64,000 nt of DNA from Corinectria fuckeliana (taxonomy: Eukaryota; Ascomycota; Sordariomycetes; Hypocreales; Nectriaceae), in assembly GCA_019137255.1 (NCBI GenBank), contig WPDH01000123.1, positions 124,001 to 188,000 on the forward strand, read 5' to 3'. Below are positions 34,826-45,399 of the stretch, piece after piece (the first letter of the stretch is position 1; each line of letters opens with the position of its first letter). The notes under the pieces are model-generated. The model saw nothing but the letters and a program-made list of their open reading frames with translations, had not been told where the DNA came from and did no database searches. The position numbers were made by a program, and so were the translations under genes.

Positions 34826-36276
34826 TCAGAACCTCGCCTCGACCTTTGTCTGCGTATCCTGCAGCGCCCACTCGCTCCGCTGCGTCTTGCTCCGCGCTGC
34901 ATCCACCTGCTCCTTCGTGAAGCCGCGCGCCTCGACCGCCGGGTTATACCCCAACTTGTTGCGCTGCCCGACCGTGGCCGAGTCGACAGCCGGCGCCGCC
35001 TTGCCGTCGGCGCGCCGGTACACCGTCACCACCACGGCGCCGCCCAAGCCCAGGTTGTGCTGTAGGCAGTACCGCGTGTTGGGCGCGGCGCGGTTGTTGG
35101 CCCAGCCGCGGAGATGCCACACCAGCTCCGCGCACTGCGCGATGCCCGTGGCGCCCAGCGGGTGGCCCTTGGAGATCAGCCCGCCCGACGGGTTGACCAC
35201 GTACTTGCCGCCGTACGTGATGTCGCCCGCCCGCACCAGCTCGTGCGCCTTGCCCTTGTCGCAGAGGTCCAGCGCGTCTAGCACGATCATCTCGTTGGCG
35301 CTGAAGCAGTCGTGCAGCTCGACCACCTGCACATCCCGTGACGAGATGCCCGCCTCGCGCGTGGCCTCGCGGACCGCGTGCTGCGTCATCTCGTAGCCCA
35401 TCAGGTCGATGGCGCTGCGGGAGAAGAGGCTGGGTGCGTCGGTGGCCATGCACTGGCCGGCCATCTCGACGGCCTGCTCGCGGAGGTGCGGCCGGGCGTC
35501 TAGGAAGGCCTGGGAAACGAGAATAGCAGCGGCGCCACCGTCCGACGTCGGGCAGCACTGCAGCTTGGTCAAGGGGTCGTGGATCATAGGCGCCTGGAGG
35601 ATCTCGTCGCGCGTGTAGACCTGCTGGAACTGGGAGTAGGGGTTCTTGGGGGAGTGGGCGTGGTTGACGCGGGCAATCTCAGCAAAGTCCTCCGCCTTGG
35701 CGCCGTACCTGCGTGCCGCCCGTCGTAAGCATTCGCTTCGCACCATCCACATCGCCCGTCGTGGTTCTGGGGAGGGACTCACTTCTCCATGTACTCGCGG
35801 CCGGCGTTGCCAAACATTTGAGCAGCGCCCGGGGCGTTGGTCACGCCCCTCGTCTCGGCCATCATCTTGGTGCTGGTGCCGGTCGGGTTCTCGCGGTCGT
35901 TGAAGAAGGTCTGCAAGCTGCCGGGCATCATCTTCTCGAAGCCGACGACCATGACGCAGTCGGCGGCGCCGTGGGCGACGAAGCTGCGGCCCATGGCGAG
36001 GCCGGTGCTGCCGGTGGAGCAGTTGTTGTTGACGTTGTAGACGGGGATCTGCGTCATGCCGAACTGGTAGAAGACGCGCTGGCCGCAGGTGCTGTCGCCG
36101 TAGCAGTAGCAGGCCACGCCCTGGTCGACGTCGTCGTAGTTGATCTGCGCGTCCAGGAGGGCCTTGATGCCGGCCTCGAAGCCGAGTTCCGTGTAGTCGA
36201 CCTTGCCGCGGGGCTTGATGAACTTGGTCATGCCCACGCCGAGGACGTAGACGGGTGACTTTTGCTTGGCAGGCAT
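34826..36276 (-). CDS. SCPx/SCP2-type thiolase (acetyl-CoA acyltransferase-like)
   Basis: Two exons, 36276-35783 and 35708-34826, 74-nt intron (GTGAGT...CAG), 458 aa. It resembles the thiolase half of sterol carrier protein X: VYVLGVGMTKFIKPRGK at the N-terminus, CYCYGDSTCGQR, the active-site Cys86 in VNNNCSTGSTGLAMG, the conserved GGAAAILVSQAF, ELHDCFSANEM, and the C-terminal NPSGGLISKGHPLGATG motif with the catalytic His. No SCP2 lipid-transfer domain follows, as is usual in fungi where it is a separate protein. By family knowledge it cleaves 3-ketoacyl-CoA (branched or sterol side chain) in peroxisomes. The C-terminus ends in ARF, not a classical SKL-type peroxisomal signal, so location is uncertain. 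Confidence 0.87.
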
Positions 36277-37214
36277 GGTTGCTGGTACGATGAGTGGCGA
36301 TGTATATCGGGACGGGGGTCAACAAGAAGCACTCGCTTGCCTTTACCAGGTCACAAACCAAGGTATATGAACGAGACAAGAATGAAGATGACTCAGGTCC
36401 AAGTATCAAGAGGAGGAAACGTCCAGTATATCAGCTGTTTATACGGACAACAAATTTGCCCCGGCTGCGGCTCATCGAAAAGGGGGCAACCAATTCGGAA
36501 CTCGCCTCAAGTCTCTTGCCCTCGGGAACGTCTTCCCCAGCCATTTCGTTGCCAGGGCCTGGCATTTGAAGTCTGGCGTCCCCCGTTTTACCCCAGCTTT
36601 GGGTGGCTCATGGAAGGAAATAATGCGGGGAATAAAGCCTAGTACCGAGGCCCTCCCTTCCCTCTCTGTGTGCGTCTGGAGAAGACCCGTGGCTAAAATA
36701 TTGCCGAGGCAGTTTATCAGAACTGTATGTAGGCCGGACTATTCATCGGTCCGGGGAACGCTCACTCCACCCGAGGAGGGACATTTTCCCGTGTGAACGC
36801 CATCTCCATGGGAGAGAGCAGAGAGACTTCACTCAGCTGGGAACACATTGCCCTCTCGAGGCTCAATGAAACAGATATGCCCGATCCCCGAATCAAAAGC
36901 AAAAGACCGACTTCTACGCCTGATTGCTAAGCTGGTTGTCAGCAAGTGCTAAAAAACCCGAACATGTTGGTTACACCGACCGGCCGAGTGGCCTGGCTCC
37001 GTTCCCGCTATCGGCCGAGTGGTCGGAGTCCATGATGGCGACGACGAGTATAAAGGGGATGCTGAGGAAGCTCCTGTCTAGAAACCAGCTATCACTTGAA
37101 AGTGCTCTGAGCTGGACAGGAGTCCTGAAATCTCAAACCGTGGAAAGTGTCGCCGACAACCACCTCGAAGACCTCGAAGATCACGACTTCTCGCATCCCC
37201 AAACCTTCTCCAAT
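36277..37214. other. divergent intergenic, thiolase / oxidoreductase
   Basis: About 940 nt. The upper open frame of the right-hand gene extends to 36924 and could include a longer N-terminus starting at the ATG at 37032, but the Rossmann start at 37215 is the natural protein start. CGGCCGAGTGG occurs twice near 36980 and 37014, CGG-containing and so possibly a zinc-cluster site; speculative. Confidence 0.4.
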
Positions 37215-37901
37215 ATGCACATCCTCCTCCTCGGCGCTACCGGTCAGAATGGCCAGCTTATTGCAAAATTCGCTCTCGCCAAGTCCCACACTGTTACCGC
37301 CATGGTCAGGAACCCATCGACCTCTTCCCTCCCCAAAGACTCCAACCTCACAATCGTCCCCGGCTCGCCTACCTCCCAGCCCGACCTCGAAGCCGCCCTG
37401 CGCTCGCCCTGCCAACCAAACGCCATAATCATCGCCCTTGGCCATCGTCGCTCTGGATCATCGCCGTTCGCCGCACCAGCTCCGGACTGCCCGCACGACC
37501 TCCTCGAAACGAGCACCCGAGCCCTCATCAGCGCCATCAAGGCCGTCGGCTTCGCCAGCCCCCCCAAGCTCGTCGTCAACTCTGCCCAGGGTGTTGGGCC
37601 CTCGTGGAAATCCATGGCGTTCCCTGTACGACTCATCTTCAGCCACAGTGCCGCCATGAGGATCGGCATCGAGGACCACGGACGCACGGACGCCGTTGTG
37701 CGAGAGAGTGGCCTCCGATTTGTGCTCGCTCGGCCGACCGGCCTTGTGTCTGGTCCAGTACGTGACGTGCGTGTGTGGCCGGAGGACGGTAAGGGTGCGC
37801 CGTGGATTACAATTATCACGCGGGAGAGCCTGGCGGCGTGGTTGGTCGATGCGGTTGAGAAGGATGAGTGGGATGGGACGGCACCTGTGGTTACCAACTA
37901 A
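37215..37901 (+). CDS. NAD(P)-binding oxidoreductase, atypical SDR (NmrA/BVR-B-like)
   Basis: 228 aa from the ATG of MHILLLGATGQNGQLIA; in-frame ATGs upstream at 37032 could give a longer form but add unstructured sequence. The N-terminal nucleotide-binding motif GATGQNG follows a first beta strand, then VTAMVRNPS (second strand with Arg, typical of NADP use), NAIIIALGHRRSG, and LVVNSAQGVGPSW. LRFVLARPTGLVSGP is the usual late motif of this NAD(P)H-binding (PF13460-like) family, and ESLAAWLVDAVE near the C-terminus matches the closing helix. It has no YxxxK catalytic pair, consistent with atypical SDRs. Substrate and pathway unknown. Confidence 0.75.
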   Translation: MHILLLGATGQNGQLIAKFALAKSHTVTAMVRNPSTSSLPKDSNLTIVPGSPTSQPDLEAALRSPCQPNAIIIALGHRRSGSSPFAAPAPDCPHDLLETSTRALISAIKAVGFASPPKLVVNSAQGVGPSWKSMAFPVRLIFSHSAAMRIGIEDHGRTDAVVRESGLRFVLARPTGLVSGPVRDVRVWPEDGKGAPWITIITRESLAAWLVDAVEKDEWDGTAPVVTN

Positions 37902-39198
37902 GAGGATCGCGATGTGTCCAGGTGGGATTTTCCCCTGCGACCAAGGATATTGGGTCGAAACGAAATACTTGGCGGAGGTGTTATTGTCGGTGATTAAGAC
38001 GACCGTATACTTAGATAAATAAGAAAGCGTTTTGGTACTAAAATAAAAAAGCCTTACCTTGTCGAATCTCACACTCCTATCAGCTGAAGTACAAGTTTCT
38101 CTGACTCTTCGCGTCGGCATGAATGCTATGAAAGAGCGATCTGGCATTTGGTTATGTCCATCTCTTTTACATCCCAGTCATAGGTTACTACATACTCCCC
38201 CTGGCGCTGGCCTATGTAAGCCGAGATAAGCCTGCTCGTCATGTGGAGCGTGGTTTTGTGTTCCTCCCCTATATGCTAGACGCTCGGCATCCTTCTACTG
38301 TCTCAGCAGGAGGTAGTGCCCTGCCATGTCGTATAACAGCATTGATCTCGCAATAGCCCTGATGCCCTGACTGCTATATCTTTATACTGATACGTGATCA
38401 TGATCCGGAAGAGAACTGAGAAATGGAGAGTGAATGCCGGTGTAGGTATATAGCTCGAGTAGACGTCTTATATAGCCCGAATAGCACGACTCGTTATTCA
38501 CCCACGAGCCAGTAGTATAGAAACCCCGTGAACACCGCTCCCTCTGTACACCTCACCGAGACACTTCTGTCCAATGCCATTCAGACAAAGGGCTGGAACG
38601 ATCAGAAGAATCGTACCAGAAGAATAGCCCAGTTCCCGCATTGTGAACCTCAGTAGAGAAGCTGAATGTGTCTCGGAACCGGATCTTACTGCCCTATCCT
38701 ACTCCGTTCTCCCTGTATCCGAAAGAAAACTTGTACAAAGTCGCAGTGTAATACAAGAAAAAAGTCCATAGCCGGACCGCGTCTAATGTTCGTGCGTCCT
38801 ACAATGCTGCGTGTACGCAGAGCACAGGGATATATATATATACATATGTGATAAAAGACAACCCCAAAACCAAATAGAAATGACAACGACCTGCCCGGGG
38901 ATGCGCAAATACCAAAGCCTCACGTTGCCTAACGCCCGCTAACCCCTCTGGGGCCGACATATGCCTCCAGAGTGGTGGAGAAAAAAGGAGATACCGTCTG
39001 TTCCCATCGCCGGTGTGGCTTGCCCGTCTACATGGATCGCTCTGTCCGAAGCATTCTCGCTAACCCAAAGACAAAGAAAATATGTAAACAAAAACTGTAA
39101 CCTTTCCAGATATAATGAGCTATCCAGGCTCCATGTCCACAAAAGAAATATTGCTTGATACTGGCCTGTCTCGGATGTGAGGTCAGTAGTGTAAGGGA
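37902..39198. other. intergenic, oxidoreductase / Zn2Cys6 regulator 3' side
   Basis: 1.3 kb convergent intergenic, AT-richer than average, with TATATA runs near 38830. No gene seen. Confidence 0.45.
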
Positions 39199-41682
39199 TC
39201 AATCCCATCCCTCCCACAAGACCCAGCTGCCGAAGCCGCTCACCACCGCTGGCACCCCGACGTTGCGCTGATACATGAAAGGCATGTGAGGGTGCATGTA
39301 GGTATCGCCCTGGAACCCATCGGGCGGTGGTCCAGGTGGGACGGCAGTGACACTGTCGAGGTTCATATTGGAGGCTCTTAGAGAGTGATCCAAGGTCATG
39401 TGAAGCGCCTGTATGATCTCCTCCGGGTTTGGGTCCGGGCTCTTGACGCACTGTAGCACGACCGAAAGGCACACAATGTCCTTGGTGTCGCGCCCGCTTA
39501 TGTGGTGAATCAGTAGGTCTAGCGTCTTTTGGACCGTTTCGACGAGCCGCGGCAAAGACCAGAGAACCAGGTTGTCCGCGTTGTAGGTTGGGAAGTCGTC
39601 CGAGGAATCGGGCGACATACGCAACGCCTGCATGCCAAGCCCCGTAGTGTCGGAAGCTGGCCGCACCGCGGCCCGAATGTAGAAACACACGCTCAGTGCC
39701 GCCTGAAGGATGTCGTTCTTGAGGATCTGGTGATACATCTCTGCAATGTCCTGGAAATGCGCGAGCATGGGATCGAGCTCGTCCAGGTACTTCATAATGA
39801 CCATGGACGAGCTCAAGTATGCGCGAGAAATCTGGGCGGGCGCATCAGGGGCGCCAATGGCAAATGGCCGATAGAGCGCGAGGAGCGGTCTGCGCACATG
39901 CATGTCGAGGATGACGCGAGAGCGCCATTGCTTGCTTTTCTGAGCATCACTGATTATGCCCTGCCGAGGGAAGATGTAGTTGATGTCGTCGAGGTAGCGA
40001 CTCAGCTTCGCGCCCACGTCCAGGACTTCTTGGTATTCGCGGATCGTATCAATGCGGTTGAGTAGATGCGCAACCTTCATCCGGACGCCAAGCGTCATCG
40101 CTGCGTAGACCTGCATCTGGTTGTCGGTGACCTGGTCGATGGGCTTCGAAGGAGGCAGTTCCTTGATTTCGGCGTAGAGTTCCCTATCATTGAGGTTCCG
40201 AGGAGGGCGACACGTAAAGTCCCCATCCCTGACTGAACAAGGCAGGTTGCAGGCGAGAGAAATGTGAAGGTCCATGTCAAGAATGGTGAACCATAGCCGC
40301 CGCCTCATTTCGCCGAGGAAGACAGGTATTCGGGGTTCGAACTCGGAGGGGTCACGGTGGAGGCCCATGGTCATAGCCATGCGGACGGTAGAGCCCAACG
40401 AGGTCCAAGAATCCTGCACCCGAGGGGTGATCATCCTTTTGGCATGCAAGAGCAGTACCTCGACTTGGAGTGTGGCGAACTCGACCAACTGCTTGCCCCT
40501 TAAGCTGTCCAACCACGTTCGCACGAGGGCGCAGGCTGTTGGGATGTGCACGCCCTCGGTTCGCTCGTTGCCGAGACCCTTGGACTTCGTTTCGAAACGG
40601 GATGCGACTGAGAGGACCGCCAGGAGCTGAGGCAGAAAGTAGTCGGATTGCAGAGTTCCCTCCCAGTAGCGCTCGTACTCGTCGGTAAACGTGGGCAAGT
40701 GAAGGATTCGATAGATGGTTTCGGATGTATCGACGTACGATTTGACGAGGCGGTCGCAGACGACCTTCTTGGGGAGAATGTCTGTCATGCGCTTGTGAAC
40801 CGGCATCATCGAGTCTACGAAGACGGTTATCGGAGAGAGCGACTTGCGATAGTCGTCGAGAAGAGCTTGGTGGAACTTCTTGAAGGTGACCATGACGTCC
40901 CGAACGCCACCGCTGCTTTGGTGATTTGCAACAAAGTCCCTTGCCTCGTCGAACTACCACGAGTCAGGACAAGCCGGCCATCTAGGCGCCTAAAGGAATT
41001 GACTTACCAAGTTGAGGAGAACGCGCGAGCTGTTCTGGCCATGGTACCTTGTCCTCGAGGCACCTTGCTTAATCGTCAGGCCTCTGATGGTGTCGGATGA
41101 CGCTGCAAGGAGTCTGCCCGCGCTGGCTTCAGAGGCAGCCGGGCTGCGGGCCAAAAGGTGCTTCTCGAGCCGTTCCATGCGCATTGAGAGTTCCTCCAGA
41201 GAAGATGGAGCAGCGGTTTCCCCATTCCGCACCGACCCATATGTTGATTCGTTAGGAAGCGGTGTGGTCGACGTGAACATGCCGGGCATGCAGTTGCGCT
41301 TGGTCGGACGGGACGGTTCCATCAGCTCGCTATCGGAGCCGTCCGAGAGGTTGGCCGAGTCATGATCGATGGCGTACTTGCAAGAGCGACTCGACTTTTG
41401 GCATTGCGAACACGGACATAGGCGGTCGCATCGTAGCTTGCGCTTGCGACATTCGGTGCAGGACTTGACTGGCCGAGGCCTCTTGACGCTGCGCTGCTGC
41501 TGCTGTTGGTGGTGATTGGGGGCGTGGTCTTGTGAGGGCGTTTGCATGTGAAGGTGATGGTGAGGTGGGGTTTGTTGCTGCTGTGAAAGGGAAGTATCGT
41601 ATGGGGTGGAGCTGAGGACGCCGGCGGGAGGAGCTGTTGCAGGAATGCCCACGTCGTGGGTGGAGGAGTGGACGGCAGCCAT
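39199..41682 (-). CDS. Zn2Cys6 transcription factor with fungal-specific TF domain
   Basis: Two exons, 41682-41008 and 40953-39199, 54-nt intron (GTAAGT...TAG), phase 0, 809 aa. The N-terminus is Gln/His-rich (about 34-63). The binuclear zinc cluster spans residues 75-101 (SCTECRKRKLRCDRLCPCSQCQ), preceded by the basic KRPRPVK. A short coiled segment follows (EELSMRMERLEKHLL), the usual dimerisation linker. The middle homology region starts around residue 300 (TIYRILHLPTFTDEYERYW, RLWFTILDMDLHISL, CNLPCSVRDGDFTCRPPRN), the fungal-specific TF domain. Target genes are not inferable. A 3.7-kb gene-free upstream region suggests a long leader or complex promoter. Confidence 0.88.
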
Positions 41683-44600
41683 GCCAGACAGGCCCAAGTC
41701 GACGTATGAACCGGAGGGACAGACGAGGGGGATCACGAACAGCCGGCGAGGACGGCTGAGTCGTTCACGGGGGCGGCCTATGTATCGCAGTCGCGGGGGC
41801 GAGTGAAGGGCGACAGGCGAGAGGCCAGCGGGTGGCGGAGGCGTCGAGAGAGAATCGGAGAGGACTGGGACGGGGTTGGCGAGCTCAAGATGCTGAAGGT
41901 GTCGGGGAGAGGACTTCGGCAGTGTCGAGTCGCAGGCGCGCCGATGTCGCGAGGGACATGACGGATGGACAGCAAGCAACCAAGCAAGCGAGAGACACGG
42001 AGACGGAGACGGAGACGGAGCCGAAGATGTAGTCTGGGGTAGTAGAGAAGGGAGAGGAGGAGGAGGAGGTTGACGACGGCCAGGACGACGACACGGAGAA
42101 AGGCGAGCTGGGACGCGGACTCGGAACGGGTAGATACATAGGGCCTGCCACGGGGAACGGGGTCCTGCTTAGCTGCCTGTTATGTACGTAGGAGGCTAGG
42201 CGCGGTGGGTTTCTTGGAGATGGGGCCGACTTGCTGGGGGGAGGGGGGGGGAGGGGGTAACTATGAGAGACTCGAAGCCTCCTCTCTTCTATGTAGGAGT
42301 GGAGGGAGGGGGCAATTTAGAGGTTGTTGGCGTTGGCGTCCTTTTTGGGTACGTCTGGACGGCGTGCCGTCGCTATTTTCTCTGACTGACTCAGCCACGC
42401 CCAGACGGATGCACTACACGCGCCGCACGACTCGATTCTAGCCCCACTGAGGTTCGGAATGAGGTGAATGCTGGGGGGATGGTGATGGCTAACTACCTAG
42501 GTAGGTAGGTAGTGCAATAGTGGTAGGAAGATTGACGATGGTGAGAGTAAGAGCGAAAGTGAGAGTGATACTGTGGTCATGGTGGGGGACCCAAGGATCG
42601 ATCGGCCGACTGAGAGAGCCCAACCACTACACCGGTATGGGGGCCAGGTGTGCATGCGGCAGTACGAAGGTACTACCTATGTACAACACAGTACCCGGAG
42701 ACTCGAGTATGGGGAAGGGAAGGGCGGCCAGAAGTCGCTACCTACTAGTATATTAAGGGTGGTAATTAAGCTGCACATTCGTAAGAAGTTGGTAATCACT
42801 GGCGTCTCCCCATCTTGGCCTTTCCGCCGCTGTCTAAGCGGAGGAGTCGTTGGCCAGCGATACTCCCGCTGATGATGGACAAAGCTTGACGGCCATGGAT
42901 GCAACTGCTATTGATTGCTGGCACTTCATGCGGCCCAGGCTAAGCTTAGTACGACGTACAGCATGCGGCAAGGTGAGGCAGGTACCCAGGCAGGGAGGTG
43001 CCTACTAGGTAGGTACCTTAAGTAGGTATGTAGTAGATGAGTACTGCTACCTAGTAAGGAAGGCATGAACTTACTTAGTAGGTAGTTGGTAGATATGTCC
43101 TCTGTTTGTATCTTCCGCATTCCTTTACATTGCATTTGCCTTTCCAGCGACCATCCTGATCCCGTGCCGTCCCGTTCCTCTGCGGTTGGGCGCGCCCCCA
43201 TCCTTTCGAGGTAAGGAGGTATCTACATGGTACCCGGCCGCCGTCGGAGCCGGGCCAGCTGGGGCCCAGACCAAAAGACCCAGGGTCTCGGCCCTGCCTT
43301 GGCTCTTTCCCAACTCGGCTCATCGGCCAGGGGCCTTCACGTTAGACTAATAACTCGAGGGCGCGCACGTGACGCCCCCGAAGCTGTGGCCTGTGCCCCT
43401 GTGCCCCTGTGCCCCTGCTCCTTGAAACTGTCTGTGGTTGATTGCTTGGAATTACATAGGAACCTAAGTATCTAAGCTAAGTACATACTAGTAGTAGGTG
43501 CCCTGCAGGACTGGGTACATACAGTTCAGATCAAACTACATACAAAGCATGTAGAAACAGAAACAGAAACACCAAGCCTGCCCCATGATCGCCCCGACAT
43601 GGTCTCGGCTCCCTCTCGGAATCAACGCCCGACCCTTTCTCTCCCATCTGCCACCCTTTCCCTCCCCCAGCCCCGGGACGCATCGTGGCACGTGCTGAGG
43701 CATCCCCATCCATCTCAGACAGCAGAACCCTCGAACCGAGAGTGAAGATCAACCCATTTCATAAAGACACTTTCTAAGCCACTTGGTCACTCAGAGTCAT
43801 TACTACGTAAGCCCACCCACACAAACCATCCACTACCGCGCATCGATCCTTCGATAGCTACCATCTCGGCCGACCGACGCCATCCATGCCTGCTTTCCGC
43901 CCGTCCGCCGCCTAGTGCATTTACAGCCCCTCTACATAGTATCTATCTACTTCGTACCTCCTTGTTATACTCCCAGTACTACGTAGGGACGGCATATTAC
44001 AGAGAACTCCGCCGAACAGCCATCGCCTTTCTACTTGCCGCCTGGCGTCCGTCTTGGTGGCTCTGCGGATATTCGTCTTAATACGAAGTACATAGTACAA
44101 ACTCCCGCATTCTTCTACCCAGCCCTACTTCTTCATCTCCCTCCCCTTCCGTGGCATTCCCCAGCTGGCATTCCCCTCGGTTCACTTTCAGCCCCTCGAC
44201 TCGCACTGCAGTCCAGAGCAGTGCATACATAGGAGGAAAGCAAGTTATTGGCTGCATGTCTTGTCCACTTGCACTGCAGCTGCCCGTCCTCCCTCCACTG
44301 TCCTGCCTCCATGCAACCTTCAACTCAACCCAACCGGCCCGCCCTAAGCGGCAAGCCCGCGCCCCCCTTCCAAGCTCCAAGCCGCAGCCACAGCCGAGAT
44401 GCCCGGGCCTCCGTGTGGACTCCGCCCGGAGGCTTGCCGGCAAATGACTTACCGCGGCCGACCACCCCTTTCCCCAGTCGACCTGGGCACAACCCACGGC
44501 CGCATCGCTTCTGCCTCGGCGATTTCAGTCGGCCGATGGCTTGGCGCGGTGTAGGTACTTCGCACGAAACCACGAAACGAGTCCAGTCTGTCTGTGTGCC

Positions 44601-45399
44601 CTGTTTTGTGTGTCTTCTGGCTTGCTGCTGGCGTGCTTTTGCCTTTGCCTCAGCATTAGCGTCGGGGCTCTCGGCTCCGACGTGGCAGCTCCCTCTCCCG
44701 GGGGGGGCGGCTGCCCCTCTTTCCAAGTCCCATTCGACTCTCCTCCCCCCCATTTCACTTTGTTCGCCCTGATCAGCGGCGGAACCGAAGATGGCGCCTC
44801 CCAATTGATTTGACGCACCAAAGAACGCAGCTTGTAGGTTAGGCCACCACCCACTGGGGCAGGGCTGAATGAAGCTACCAGCGCCGCGTCCCGGCTATTC
44901 TCGATTGCGACTAGCCTCAGACCGTGCTACCCTGCGCCCCTGCAATTGGCCAGCGTCTCCTCTTGGCGCCCTTCTACGGCCTTTTCTAGAACCTCCTCAT
45001 CTCGATGCCCCCGTAGTCATGCCGTACGGATGCTCCGTTCATGACTTGACTGCTGCTGTGCACTGCCGATCATGACCGGAGCATGAACAGTAGTTCATTG
45101 GCAGAACGAATCGGACTGGTTATGTAACTTGGCCTATTCGTACGATTACACTTTGGTTTACCCTTGGTGCCCTCTGGCCGTCAATGAACACCTCCAGCCG
45201 CACCACCCAAGTTCTGCTGTCTCGCGTTAATTACCCGTCCATCTATGCATTCAGTTCTATCGGCTCGGACTTTGACTGTAGTCCCCGGCCCGGAAATCAA
45301 ACACCCCACGACGTCTTGCTATGGTGATAATGGCCGTTGCTAACTGCGTTTTAACTTTACATGCTCGCGTCCGCGTGATGATGAGCCAACCCACCACCA
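41683..45399. other. long gene-poor stretch upstream of the Zn2Cys6 regulator, 3.7 kb
   Basis: No supported gene. The part next to 41682 is probably the regulator's leader and promoter. It includes a GAGACG microsatellite (about 41997-42020), CTACCTAGGTAGGTAGGTAG (42494-42513), TGTGCCCC tandem units (43391-43417), and TACTTCGTA/TACGAAGTA at 43949-43957 and 44082-44090. Open frames of up to 174 codons around 44078-44854 on both strands look like composition effects. Confidence 0.5.
43391..43417. repeat. tandem repeat, TGTGCCCC x3
   Basis: Three near-perfect 8-nt units in non-coding sequence. Confidence 0.7.
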
